Source: Hemileia vastatrix (Eukaryota; Basidiomycota; Pucciniomycetes; Pucciniales; Zaghouaniaceae). Taken from it: 64,000 nucleotides of DNA. Position 1 is the first letter of the stretch, and the number at the start of each line of letters is the position of its first letter. The DNA is taken from contig JASXTE010000008.1 of NCBI GenBank assembly GCA_030280995.1, positions 16,196,212 to 16,260,211 on the forward strand, in the 5' to 3' direction. The notes under the pieces were generated by a model. The model made no database searches. It was not told where the DNA came from and saw only the letters and a list, made by a program, of their open reading frames with translations. Positions 54,860-64,000 of the stretch are shown piece by piece. Made by a program: the position numbers and the translations under genes.

Positions 54860-55997
54860 TGTCAGCCGGGCTGTCCCAGGATCCAAGTTATAAACATAAA
54901 ATTTTATTGGAGTTAATAAATGACATAATAATTGCAGCTTATGTATATACATTAAATTTATATTACATAATAAATTATATTAAAATAAATTTTATACTAA
55001 TTTTATTATAATATATATTAAGTATACATTAAAATAATTATTATATTCCATATAAAGAGGTGTTATATGTATTTAATGAATAATTAATTAATTACATGTT
55101 GATAATATAATTATATCTTATTAAATTATCTTATATTGTAATTACATTTATTTTTAAATTTAAATATATAATTGAACCCTTTTCATATTCAAAATTATCC
55201 ATAATTATTGACATTGTTTTTGACTCTTATTTGTGATGAATATTAAATGCATTATAATAATTATTATAATAAATTTAAATTCTAAATTTGGTTCAGTAGA
55301 AAAATTAATTACTTGTTTCAACTAGTTATTACATATTCAAAACAATTTATTAATTTTCTACAGACTAACACTAAAATTGATTACAATATTTATTGCGTCA
55401 AAACATTCCATTTGTTTCACTTAAAAAAATCTATTAAAAATATTGTTATACTTAATTTTATTACTTTTTCACATGGTTATCATGTCTCAGAGTTGTTTAA
55501 TTACTCACTATATTACTTAAATGATTTGGGAAATGGTGGCGTGACAATTGGTTTCTTAATTGGGATTTTAATTACTTGTTTCATATTTTTCTCTCCATTG
55601 TTATGTTTCAATTTTTTTCTATTATCTTTTTGTTTCATCCTATTATTACTTTGTATATACTCAGTGGTAGCGCCTCATTGGTCCCTTTGCCTATAAAAGG
55701 CCTTGTGTTATTTCATTTATAATCATCACTTACTACTCAAACATATTTTTAATTATACTACAAAATACATTTTATTTACTACTATTTAAATTCCGCTTCT
55801 GCCTATTTAAGTAATACAATAAAATATTAAAAGTTGTAATAAGAAAACTTTAGTATTAACAGTTGATAATTAAGCAGAGAGAATAAATCAGTACTTTCTT
55901 TATTGACCACATTAATCCCTGTTCAGTTTCTGTTAAAATTCTTTTTATTTTTATTATTAAAGTCCTTTTTTACCTTCTTCAAGATGACCGGCCGACA
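54860..55997 (+). repeat. Elem8 5' LTR
   Basis: 1,138 bp, TGTCAGCCGGGCTGTCCC to CCGGCCGACA. It is related to the Elem9 LTR (start TGTCAGCCAGGCTATTCC, end CCAGCCGACA) and has a TATA box at 55692-55700. Frames inside it are LTR by-products. Confidence 0.88.
55692..55700 (+). promoter_or_regulatory. LTR TATA box in Elem8
   Basis: TATAAAAGG flanked by GCC on both sides, matching the Elem1 and Elem9 boxes in sequence and in position some 300 bp before the LTR end. Confidence 0.6.
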
Positions 55998-55999
55998 AT

Positions 56000-56012
56000 T
56001 GGGGGCCTTTCC
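56000..56012 (+). other. Elem8 primer-binding site
   Basis: TGGGGGCCTTTCC two bases after the LTR end; one base different from the Elem1 box. Confidence 0.6.
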
Positions 56013-56184
56013 TAATCGACAATCGACTTTTCTCAACTTTTTGGACAAACGTCAAAACGCACGGACCACCTTGCGCAAAAAGTAAACTTTTTCCGCAAAT
56101 GTGAATTGAACCGGGGATCTAAATTTTAGGTTTATATATTCTTAAAAGTTATATTTTATTGTGGGTGATTTAAAGATCACTACT

Positions 56185-56678
56185 GTAAGTCAACCTTTGC
56201 TCCTATCAACTCTTATACTAGATTTTTTACTGCAATAACAGTGATTGTGGCCTTGTGCTGAGTCACTGAGTGTAAGTGTTCATTATTTTTTATTTTTTTT
56301 CCTAGTTGACCATAATAGAGTAAACCTCTTAGTCCTAGAAGACAATTAATAATTATTAAATTATTAAATTAATTGTATTATTATTTTTTGTATATTTGTT
56401 GACCATAATAGTATTCAGTACTTAGTCCCAATTTTAGCATCATATTAATTTTTGGTATTAATTATTTTTGTTGACTTATAAAAACCTTTATTGGTTGGTC
56501 CTATTTTAATTACTGATTATTTCTTAATAAATAATTTTAATTACATTTGTTTGTATTACTATTTTGTTAATTAATTGATTTTTGATAAAAATTAATTTTT
56601 TTTTTGTTAAAATTCAATAAATTTTATTTTGAAATAACAATTTGAATAATTAAAAATTATTTTTTTTGATTTTAACAG
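56185..56678 (+). other. Candidate leader intron in Elem8
   Basis: GTAAGT at 56185 and TTTGATTTTAACAG ending at 56678, five bases before the ATG at 56684. The 494 nt between are AT-rich and non-coding. The matching pair exists in Elem3. Confidence 0.45.
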
Positions 56679-56683
56679 TTTAA

Positions 56684-59114
56684 ATGTCCAATAGTTTGGC
56701 TAGCAGCATGGATAACTTACATGTGGATGAGATTGAAGTGGATAATGACATTGAATCTGTAGGTTCTTCTAAATTAACTTACAGAAATTATTCTGCTGAC
56801 AAAAAACCTTCTGGACGTGGAAATGGCAGGAGAAGCAATAAACCCCCCTCACCAAACACCTCTGAAAGAAGTAAAACCTCTAATAAATCAGGAGAATCAA
56901 CTCAAAGGTATAAAAATAAAAAAGATACCTCTCACCCAACAAGTTAACAATCTGTCCAGTCACATCAAAGAACTGAAGGCAGAAAGCATGAAGTACAAGG
57001 AAAGGGTAGATACACTCTGGAAGCAGATGCAGGAATTGTTAAATCCCAAACAGGCTCAAACTTCTCATTTCCCAGCCTCTCAACCTCAGCCTCTACCTCA
57101 GCCCAATCAGGTACCCAGCTCCTTCAGGCAAAATTAAAGCACTCTTCAAGTGGAACAGTGGAAAGGGGATTACTTGATGAGCCATTACCAGCAGAATTCT
57201 CAGAAACCAGCTCAACACCCTGGCCCATCCAGGACACAAACCTACCATCCATCTCCTCAGCCCCATCCATATCAGGGAGGCAGAAGAAAGAGGGCACAGG
57301 GGAAGTTTCCTCCCTTACCATGGTAAGTAATTTGTTTGATAAACATGTTGGCATGTATAATAACAAAGCTTCTTCAGGTAATCATGTGGATTATGGTTAA
57401 AGAAAAGTTAAACCTTTAAAAAGACAACTTCCATTAATGAGTAGCCCCAATGATTTAATTAGAAAATTATCATTTGATGAACCTTTACATTTGACTTCTA
57501 CTTCTTTAATTAATCCTTCTCTTGAAATTAAGAATGATTCTGTTTCCCCTGAGGTCTATACTTTAATTGAGAAAACTTCTGAGGAAATATTGAAAGATAT
57601 TCTTGATTTTAATGTTGTAAAAGACAAACATTAAAGAGATGTGTTAATACATGAGAGTGATAGATTAAATAATTTGCACTTGCATTGTAAAGTAAGTTCT
57701 TCTGTACAAGATACAGCTTATTTTAAAATCAAAGAAACCTTGAATATTCTTCTTAGCCAACAAAAGCAAATAAGGAGTGACCATAGAGCTATCTCAGAAA
57801 AAAATATCAATCTACCTAAAACCTTGAGTGAATTGAAACCCCTTATTGATGAAAATAATTCATTAAAAAGTGAAATAAAATCTCTACAAAATGAGTTTAA
57901 AAAGCTAAAGAATAATTTCCATGCACTAAGTGCCAAACACACAGTTTCTGAGGACAGAAATGTTTTATCTCTTGCAAAAGTAAATGACCAGATGTCTGAG
58001 ATTCCAAGGATAAGAAACTATGTGTCTGACCTGCAGGAAAAATTTTCAACCTTAACCATCCATAATTATGGTATAAATGAGAATGCTGCCCTTAAGCTGC
58101 ATAAAAATAAGGAAAAATAACCTGATCAGAGTTCCTCCTTTCTTCCTCATATTTCAGCCATTAAACAAACTGACAATGAGTCTGTAAAATCTTTTGCTAC
58201 TAGCAAAAAATCTTGTGATGGTCATGTACCACCTGTTTCTGTAAATAATGAAATTTCTGAACACCTGGCTAAGCTTCAGGAATTATTAATGATGAATAAT
58301 TCAAACCAAAAAATGGACCATCCCAGTAGTCAGAAAAATTGGCCTAAGTTGGACCAATATCCTACCTTTGATGGTGATTCTTCTTCTGATTGGCAACACT
58401 TTATCCAAAGAATTGATAATTTAAAATGATCTTATAAACTACCTGATGAGGAAATTTTTTCTAAGCTAATTTCTTTATTTTCCAATGTAGCTTTGATGTG
58501 GTATGAATCTGTCCTTTTAGATAACAATCATTATACATGGAATGATTGGAAATCCTTGATTGGGAATCAGTTTGGTGGTTCAAAATTCAGGCTAGCTCAG
58601 CAAAGACTGTATGAGAATACTAGATATATATCCTCCTCTGTTGAAATGCCCATTGTTTTTCTTATGAAAGTAACAAAAATCCTAAGAGCAATTGATCCAA
58701 AGATGGATTATGATATTTGGAGAGATAAAATCTTGTATAAATTACCAAATTCTCTTAGAGATTTAATTGTAGCTAGAACTGAGCATGTAAGGGAAAATTC
58801 TTCTTTCATTAATATCTGTAATGAGGTACTACTCAACCATAGTAATGAACCAAAGAATTACCTTGGTAAATCTTATCATGATCAAAATAAACCTTCTACA
58901 AAGCCCACAGAAAAATCTGGTGAACCCTCTGCCCCAGTTGCACCTAAAAATTATGCAACAAATACTTGTTATAAATGTAACAAACCATGGCAAAAGGGTC
59001 ATGTTTGTGACAAGAAAATTCATCTTGTTGAACAAAATGAAGACACTGATGAAGCTGAAATTGATGTCAATAATTCTTCTAGTGACTGTGAAAGTAATAT
59101 CTCCTATGGAAATG
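56684..59114 (+). pseudogene. Elem8 gag with in-frame stops
   Basis: ATG at 56684. The Pol frame runs through MSNSLASSMDNLHVDEIEVD, an overlap with ORF-a (56817-57326, ending Pro-Trp-TAA with one earlier stop at 57135-57137), coiled coil, a capsid block (58340-58850) and a CX2CX7HXC knuckle (58966-59008). Between 57158 and 59114 the phase never shifts, but stops occur at 57398, 57632, 58118 and about 58427; at three of these, related elements have sense codons (GAA, TTG, TTT). Elem9 is inserted at 59115. Confidence 0.88.
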
Positions 59115-60256
59115 TGTCGGCTGGTCGTCTAGAAGAAGGAGAAAGATAGAAGAAAGAAAGAGAGGAGGAGAAGGAGGAAAGGAGTATGGGTAATAAAACA
59201 AATAAAATTTAATAAAATTATTTATTTTATTGAGAGAAAGGCAACGACGAGTGAGCTGAGAAGAAATAACAATTTGGTTTTATAAATATTAATATTATTT
59301 AAGTAAGAATTCTGCGAGGCAACCAATATAATTACTATCAGACTTAAAGCAACCTTTAAATTGTTATATAAAATTTTAATTAGAATTTTATTACTAATAA
59401 AAAGAATATAAACGTAATATAAAAATTGTATTTAAATTGTTGAGTGTATAATAAGTGATAAGGCTACAGGGGATTATCCAAGGCCCTTTTATAGGCAATG
59501 GGTCCTCTGAAGCGCTACTATATCAGTAAATACAATGATTAGAAAGGAATAAAACAAACATATCAAAAGAGTAAATGAAACATAACAATATAGAGAAAAA
59601 CATGAAACAAATAATTAAAAACCCAATTAAGAATCCAATTTCCCCGCCATTAATCCCCAAATCAGTAAGTGACAATAGTAAATAACTAAACAAGAGTGGA
59701 AACATAGGAACTATGAGAAATATAATTCCCAACAGATGGTACATCCTGATTAGAGGACATTTTAAGTGAAACAAAAAATAATTTGACGCAACAAAACAAG
59801 CAATTAATCTCAATTTAGTTCAAATTAATTTATTTGTTTTTTTCTAACACAATTAAGGGTCAAAAGAAGCGTCCTTAATAATTGTTTAGTATCATATGAG
59901 AGGTATTAGTTAATATATAAATTTAAGTAATTAATTTAAATATATTATAAATCAAATTTACACTTGTAATTATAATATATGTTTTTTAATTAATTAAATA
60001 TAAATTTATAATTATTAAATATATAAAAATGCGCCATTATTTGTAGAATATATTATATTATGCTCAATTTAATTGTATGTAAAAATATATATAACCAATA
60101 AATTTAATGTAACATTTGTATATAATAAAATTCTTATATAATTTCATTATGTAATAAAATATTAAGTTATATTTATTAAATACAAGTCTTACTCACTCTT
60201 TAAGGTTTTATAATTTATATATCATTTACTGGACTCCTGGAATAGCCTGGCTGACA
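59115..60256 (-). repeat. Elem9 3' LTR
   Basis: 1,142 bp from TGTCAGCCAGGC (60256) to CCGACA (59115) on the minus strand; TATA box at 59484-59492. Homologous to the Elem8 LTR and more distantly to the Elem3 LTR. Confidence 0.9.
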
Positions 60257-60268
60257 CTCCCTCACTCT
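60257..60268 (-). other. Elem9 polypurine tract
   Basis: Minus strand AGAGTGAGGGAG directly before the LTR start. Confidence 0.8.
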
Positions 60269-60289
60269 AAAAAAACAATAAAAAAAATG

Positions 60290-63200
60290 CTAAGATTTTT
60301 TCTTTTTGTATTTTTTCAACAGAGCAGGCAGATTTGAAATTTCTTTGCCAGGTATCCATGCATCATGTTCAGATGATTTGTTCTTATATCTCAATAAATA
60401 TTCAGTACCTCTTTCAGAAGTGATAATTCTATCATTGAGAATTTTATCAATTTCTGCTGTTTCTGTGACTTCCTGAGGGTTCTTCTTAGGTCTTCCTCTT
60501 CTTTTTGGAAATAAGTCACTGTTGGAAGTATAAGGTTTAAGCAAAGAAATGGGAAAGACAGGATGTTTCCTATCATATGGAGAATACAATACAACTTCTA
60601 CTGCATTATCACCAACCATTCTTTTAACAACAAATGGTCCTACAAAAGGATCTTTTAATTTGTGGTTACCTTGTAAATTGAAATGGACAGTAGAGATCAA
60701 CACTTCATCACCCTTGTTAAATGTGTATTCTTTATGGGATTTATCCCATCTTTTCTTTTCATATTCAAATGCTTTATCAATACAACTCTGAGCATGTTTT
60801 CTGCATAGCTGTTGCATTTGCATAAAAGATTTTACACCAGGGTGTAGTTCCAACTTAGGTAATTTATTATTGAGAATTTGAGCAGGAGTGTTTGGGACAT
60901 AACCTAACCAAAGCTCAAAAGGCTTTTTCTCAGTGACAGAATGAACAGTGCTATTATATGCAAATTCAAGACCAGGCAAAAGAGTGACCCAATCATGAGT
61001 AAATCTGTCATTATCTTTATATTCTAAACCAAAGGCACAATACCTTCTAATCATATCTTCCAGAGTTTGAATCATTCTTTCAGCTAGACCATCAGTCTGA
61101 GGATGGTGAGCTGTAGACAATTTTAACTCACAGCCACAAATATCCATCAAAGAGGTCCAAAACTCAGAAGTGAATTTTGGATCCCTATCAGAGATAATGG
61201 CTTTTGGAAAACCAATAATATTAAACATGTAAGACCACCTAAAGAAAGCTAATTCTTTTGTGGATACATCTTTGTGGGTTGGAATAAATTTGCACATTTT
61301 TGTGAATCTATCAACTATTACCCAACAAGAGTTAAAGCTGTCTTTACCTGCAACAGGAAGACCAGTGACAAAATCCATATTAATGATTTGCCAGGGAGCA
61401 TTAGGTGCTTCAATATGTTGTAATAACCCTGCTCTCTTACCTGTTAATCTTTTAGATTTTTGGCAGGAATCACAAGATTCAACATATAATTTTGTGTCTT
61501 CAGACATATTAGCCCACCATGCAGTGTTTTTGATTCTAATCAATGTTTTTTCAAGATCAAAATGACCAGCTAATATGTCATCATGACAAAGTTTGAGGAT
61601 AGTTTCTTTCATTGAAGGAGGAATAACAATTACATTGGTAAGCTTCCTTCTATAATAAATATAACCATCTTCAATAGAAAACTTTCCTTTATTTAAAGCA
61701 TTTTGGTATTTTGCAGGAAGAGTTTTTATTAATGCTTGAATTGAAGCATTCTTAGGATCATTCAAAATAGTAACTAATTTATTTAAGTCAGAATCTTTAT
61801 CATATGAATCCAGTATTAACTGTAATAACTCTTCTTCCATATCAACTATAAATATACCATGTATATGAACAGTGTCATCCTCAGGTACATAAGCAGGATT
61901 GGAGTCATTATTTGGCAGAGGCAATCTGGAGAGCATATCAACATTAGAGTGAACATTTCCAGCTCTGTGGATAATAGTCATCCTTCCTCTGTATTCCTGA
62001 ACAGCAAGTTGCCACCTGAACATATGTCTGTTAGGTGTTTTGAGGTTTAAGAGAGATTTCACAGCACTACAGTCAGTTACCAACTCAAATGTTTGGTCAT
62101 CCAAGTAGTAATGAAGTTTCTCAAGAGCCCAAACAACTGCTAAGCACTCCAATTGAGTGGCACCATATTTCAATTCACTATTTCTTAAGGTTCTTGAAAT
62201 ATAACAAATTACAACCTCTGAGGATTTATCATTAATAATTTGCTTTTGGTGAAGGGCAGCACCCAGACCAATAAAGCTTGCATCTGTATAAAGTACAAAT
62301 GGCTTGTTAAAATCTGGGAGAGCCAATATAGGGGCTGACATTAAGCAATTTTTCAATGTATTAAAAGCTTTTTGACAGTCATCATTCCAGAGAAAAGCAA
62401 CATCTTTTCTGGTTAGTTTTGTAAGAGGCAAGGCTATGACCTGATAATTTTTAATATATTGTCTATAATAGCCACACATACCTAAAAAACTTTGGATTTC
62501 TCTTACAGAAGTTGGTGCTTTCACATTTTGAATGGCAGCAACTTTATTATGGTCTACACAAATTTGTAAACCTGACACAACATGGCCAAGGACTTTCAAA
62601 GATTGAAAACCAAATTTACACTTTTTTAAAGATAAGGTCATATTGATTTCATCCATTTTTTGGAAAACTCTATTTAAGTGAATCATATGTTCATCAAAAG
62701 TTTTAGAAAAAACAATAATATCATCAATATAAACCATGAGCCAACCTTCAATAATTTCTTGATGGAAAGTGTTATCCATGACTTTTTGGAAAACTGAAGG
62801 AGCATTTTTAGGGCCAAATGGCATCCTAACATACTTATATATTCCCATATGAGTAGCAATAAGCAAAAAATTTTGAGAATTTTTCTCAACTGGAACTTGA
62901 TGATACCCTTTATTACCATCCAGACAACTAATAAATTTTGCACCTTGCAAGGTAGCATGTATTGAATTAATTCTGGGTAAAGGATAAATATCATCAACAG
63001 TATAAGTATTTAAAGCTCTGTAATCTCCACATAATCTAGCTTTATCTTTTTCATAAGAAATTAAGACTGGGGAGATGACACAATATTTGGGGGTGACATC
63101 CACTTTTTCAATGATATTCATTTTCAATAATGTTTCAATATTATCTTCAATATCTTTTCTTTTTGATGGAGAAGCAGGATATGGTTTTTTCTTAAGGGAA

Positions 63201-64000
63201 GGAGGAATATCACTCAAATTACAGGATAAGGTAATTTTCATCTCTTCCTGAACAATTCCCAAGACATGAGAACCATGAGCAAAAGCCATAGGGAAAGAGG
63301 TAATAGAGGCAACAATAGAATCCTTTTGTTCATTAGTCAAATGATCACCAAAAGAAGCGGTATTTATTTCATGTAATAAATCATCCATTTCAGTTGTTGT
63401 TCTACCTTTACATTGGGTCAGTGAGTTACAAGATTTCAACAAATGCCCAGAAGGTTTAGGAGAAGAAATTTTGAATTTTCTTTTCCCATTCATTCCTAAG
63501 GTAAAGCAATTATTTGCTGGGTCCAGTTTCACACCAAACATGGTTAAAATATCATTTCCCATAATAAACCAATTGCTCAAATTATCATTTTTCATGACAA
63601 CAAATTCACAAATAGCCCTGACAAAACCACCATTATATTTGAAGAATACAGAGGTTTTGTATTTGCCAATAGGAAATAAGGTAGAACCATACCCTCTCCA
63701 TTTTTCAGAAGTTATAGGCAATAATTTACTCAAATATTCCTTATCCACTGAAGCCAAAGCTTTTTCAGATACTACACTTCCTCCAGCACCAGAATCAAGA
63801 ACTACATCAACATTTTTACCATTAATGATAACAGGTGCCTTTAAAGGGGATATAGGAATAGAATTGTTAGTAATATCTTTAATTATCTCAGCATTTTCTA
63901 CTGAAGATAAATTCAATACACAATCTTCAGATATATTATTTAAATAATGGACATCATGTTCCAACATTAAAACATCTTTAACAGATTCATTGTCATAGGA
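60290..64000 (-). CDS. Elem9 Pol polyprotein, partial but intact
   Basis: 1,236 codons are visible with no stop; the frame is open at the window edge, so gag lies beyond. Counting from the Met at 63967: aspartic protease with DSGA at 58-61 (Elem1 has DTGA), RT with YIDD at 413-416, RNase H with YTDASF near 560, integrase zinc region near 795-830, catalytic Asp about 865, Asp about 927 and Glu about 963, GPF module (DPFVGPFVV), then RRGRPKK and a chromodomain (KILNDRI, YLLRYKNK, AWIPGKEI) to the stop. It is the only complete pol among the chromoviruses here and the reference for lesions in the others. All catalytic residues I could check are present, so it may be active. Confidence 0.95.
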   Translation of the reverse strand, partial: SYDNESVKDVLMLEHDVHYLNNISEDCVLNLSSVENAEIIKDITNNSIPISPLKAPVIINGKNVDVVLDSGAGGSVVSEKALASVDKEYLSKLLPITSEKWRGYGSTLFPIGKYKTSVFFKYNGGFVRAICEFVVMKNDNLSNWFIMGNDILTMFGVKLDPANNCFTLGMNGKRKFKISSPKPSGHLLKSCNSLTQCKGRTTTEMDDLLHEINTASFGDHLTNEQKDSIVASITSFPMAFAHGSHVLGIVQEEMKITLSCNLSDIPPSLKKKPYPASPSKRKDIEDNIETLLKMNIIEKVDVTPKYCVISPVLISYEKDKARLCGDYRALNTYTVDDIYPLPRINSIHATLQGAKFISCLDGNKGYHQVPVEKNSQNFLLIATHMGIYKYVRMPFGPKNAPSVFQKVMDNTFHQEIIEGWLMVYIDDIIVFSKTFDEHMIHLNRVFQKMDEINMTLSLKKCKFGFQSLKVLGHVVSGLQICVDHNKVAAIQNVKAPTSVREIQSFLGMCGYYRQYIKNYQVIALPLTKLTRKDVAFLWNDDCQKAFNTLKNCLMSAPILALPDFNKPFVLYTDASFIGLGAALHQKQIINDKSSEVVICYISRTLRNSELKYGATQLECLAVVWALEKLHYYLDDQTFELVTDCSAVKSLLNLKTPNRHMFRWQLAVQEYRGRMTIIHRAGNVHSNVDMLSRLPLPNNDSNPAYVPEDDTVHIHGIFIVDMEEELLQLILDSYDKDSDLNKLVTILNDPKNASIQALIKTLPAKYQNALNKGKFSIEDGYIYYRRKLTNVIVIPPSMKETILKLCHDDILAGHFDLEKTLIRIKNTAWWANMSEDTKLYVESCDSCQKSKRLTGKRAGLLQHIEAPNAPWQIINMDFVTGLPVAGKDSFNSCWVIVDRFTKMCKFIPTHKDVSTKELAFFRWSYMFNIIGFPKAIISDRDPKFTSEFWTSLMDICGCELKLSTAHHPQTDGLAERMIQTLEDMIRRYCAFGLEYKDNDRFTHDWVTLLPGLEFAYNSTVHSVTEKKPFELWLGYVPNTPAQILNNKLPKLELHPGVKSFMQMQQLCRKHAQSCIDKAFEYEKKRWDKSHKEYTFNKGDEVLISTVHFNLQGNHKLKDPFVGPFVVKRMVGDNAVEVVLYSPYDRKHPVFPISLLKPYTSNSDLFPKRRGRPKKNPQEVTETAEIDKILNDRIITSERGTEYLLRYKNKSSEHDAWIPGKEISNLPALLKKYKKKKS

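Larger units (their letters stand above)
54860..59114 (+). mobile_element. Elem8: 5' part of a chromovirus
   Basis: Plus strand: 5' LTR 54860-55997, primer site, leader with candidate intron, gag 56684-59114. Elem9 interrupts it directly after the zinc-knuckle region. The rest must lie beyond 64000 if it survives. Confidence 0.88.
59115..64000 (-). mobile_element. Elem9: chromovirus with intact pol, continues past the window
   Basis: Minus strand: 3' LTR 59115-60256, polypurine tract, and an uninterrupted pol frame to the window edge. The left flank AAATG (59110-59114) is the predicted 5-bp target duplication; the other copy should follow its 5' LTR beyond 64000. Confidence 0.93.

Noticed and set aside
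1696..58429. Reassigned stop codons (TAA as Glu or Lys)
   Set aside because: The long intact frames of Elem1, Elem2 and Elem9 contain no internal TAA over thousands of codons, so TAA in decayed gag is nonsense.
56684..59114. RIP-type C-to-T mutation as the source of stops
   Set aside because: Several stops replace GAA, TTG or AAA, which needs changes other than C-to-T or G-to-A. A few sites may still fit, but the pattern as a whole does not.
1..64000. tRNA, rRNA or host genes
   Set aside because: I looked for long non-transposon frames and for cloverleaf-like GC-rich segments and found none; the GC-rich spots are primer sites or the LTR minisatellite. Short or intron-split host genes could be missed by eye.

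Overview
The window is eukaryotic, AT-rich and almost wholly transposon-derived; I found no host gene, rRNA or tRNA. It looks like a repeat-swollen fungal genome, most likely a basidiomycete. The Gag and Pol of Elem2 resemble, from memory, elements common in rust fungi (Pucciniales), but no search was run and the taxon is an inference.

Naming and layout. Elem1 (+, 1-8444) is a Ty3/gypsy chromovirus whose 5' LTR is cut by the window edge. Elem2 (+, 8446-19459) is a complete Ty3/gypsy element of another lineage, with near-identical LTRs and a 3 kb structured 3' UTR. Elem3 (-, 19460-24836) is the 5' part of a chromovirus, with a solo Elem1-type LTR inside its gag. Elem4 (-, 24837-30949 and 44332-45782) is a decayed relative of Elem2. 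Elem5 (+, 30950-44331) is a decayed, internally deleted chromovirus inserted into Elem4; it carries three non-autonomous CACTA-type DNA transposons (32309-32569, 36127-37992, 39685-44316). Elem6 (-, 45783-54605) is a decayed chromovirus with both LTRs. A gag scrap of a further retroelement lies at 54606-54859. Elem8 (+, 54860-59114) is the 5' part of a chromovirus with gag stop codons, interrupted by Elem9 (-, 59115 to beyond 64000), whose pol frame is intact.

How the parts work. The chromoviruses (1, 3, 5, 6, 8, 9) share LTR ends, a tRNA-primer-like TGG box just after the 5' LTR, and a Gag-protease-RT-RNase H-integrase-chromodomain order. Their gag start region holds two overlapping reading frames. 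In Elem1 and Elem6 a 58-nt intron-like segment lies seven codons after the ATG: retaining it keeps the Pol frame, removing it opens a coiled-coil Gag-like frame ending in Pro-Trp-stop. Elem2 has separate gag and pol frames and a Lys-type primer site, and I could find neither a protease motif nor a zinc knuckle in it.

Best candidate for something undescribed: Elem2 carries about 28 copies of a short motif, a 4-5 bp stem closing a 6-nt loop (YNNNAW) followed by an unpaired-looking TAAACTGG tail. The stem sequence changes in a compensating way (CCTC/GAGG, AGTC/GACT, GGTC/GACC) while loop pattern and tail are kept. Copies sit between gag and pol, inside pol in one codon phase, at the pol stop, and as arrays in the 3' UTR; diverged copies occur in Elem4. 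A second, larger hairpin in the same UTR also shows a compensatory change between Elem2 and Elem4.
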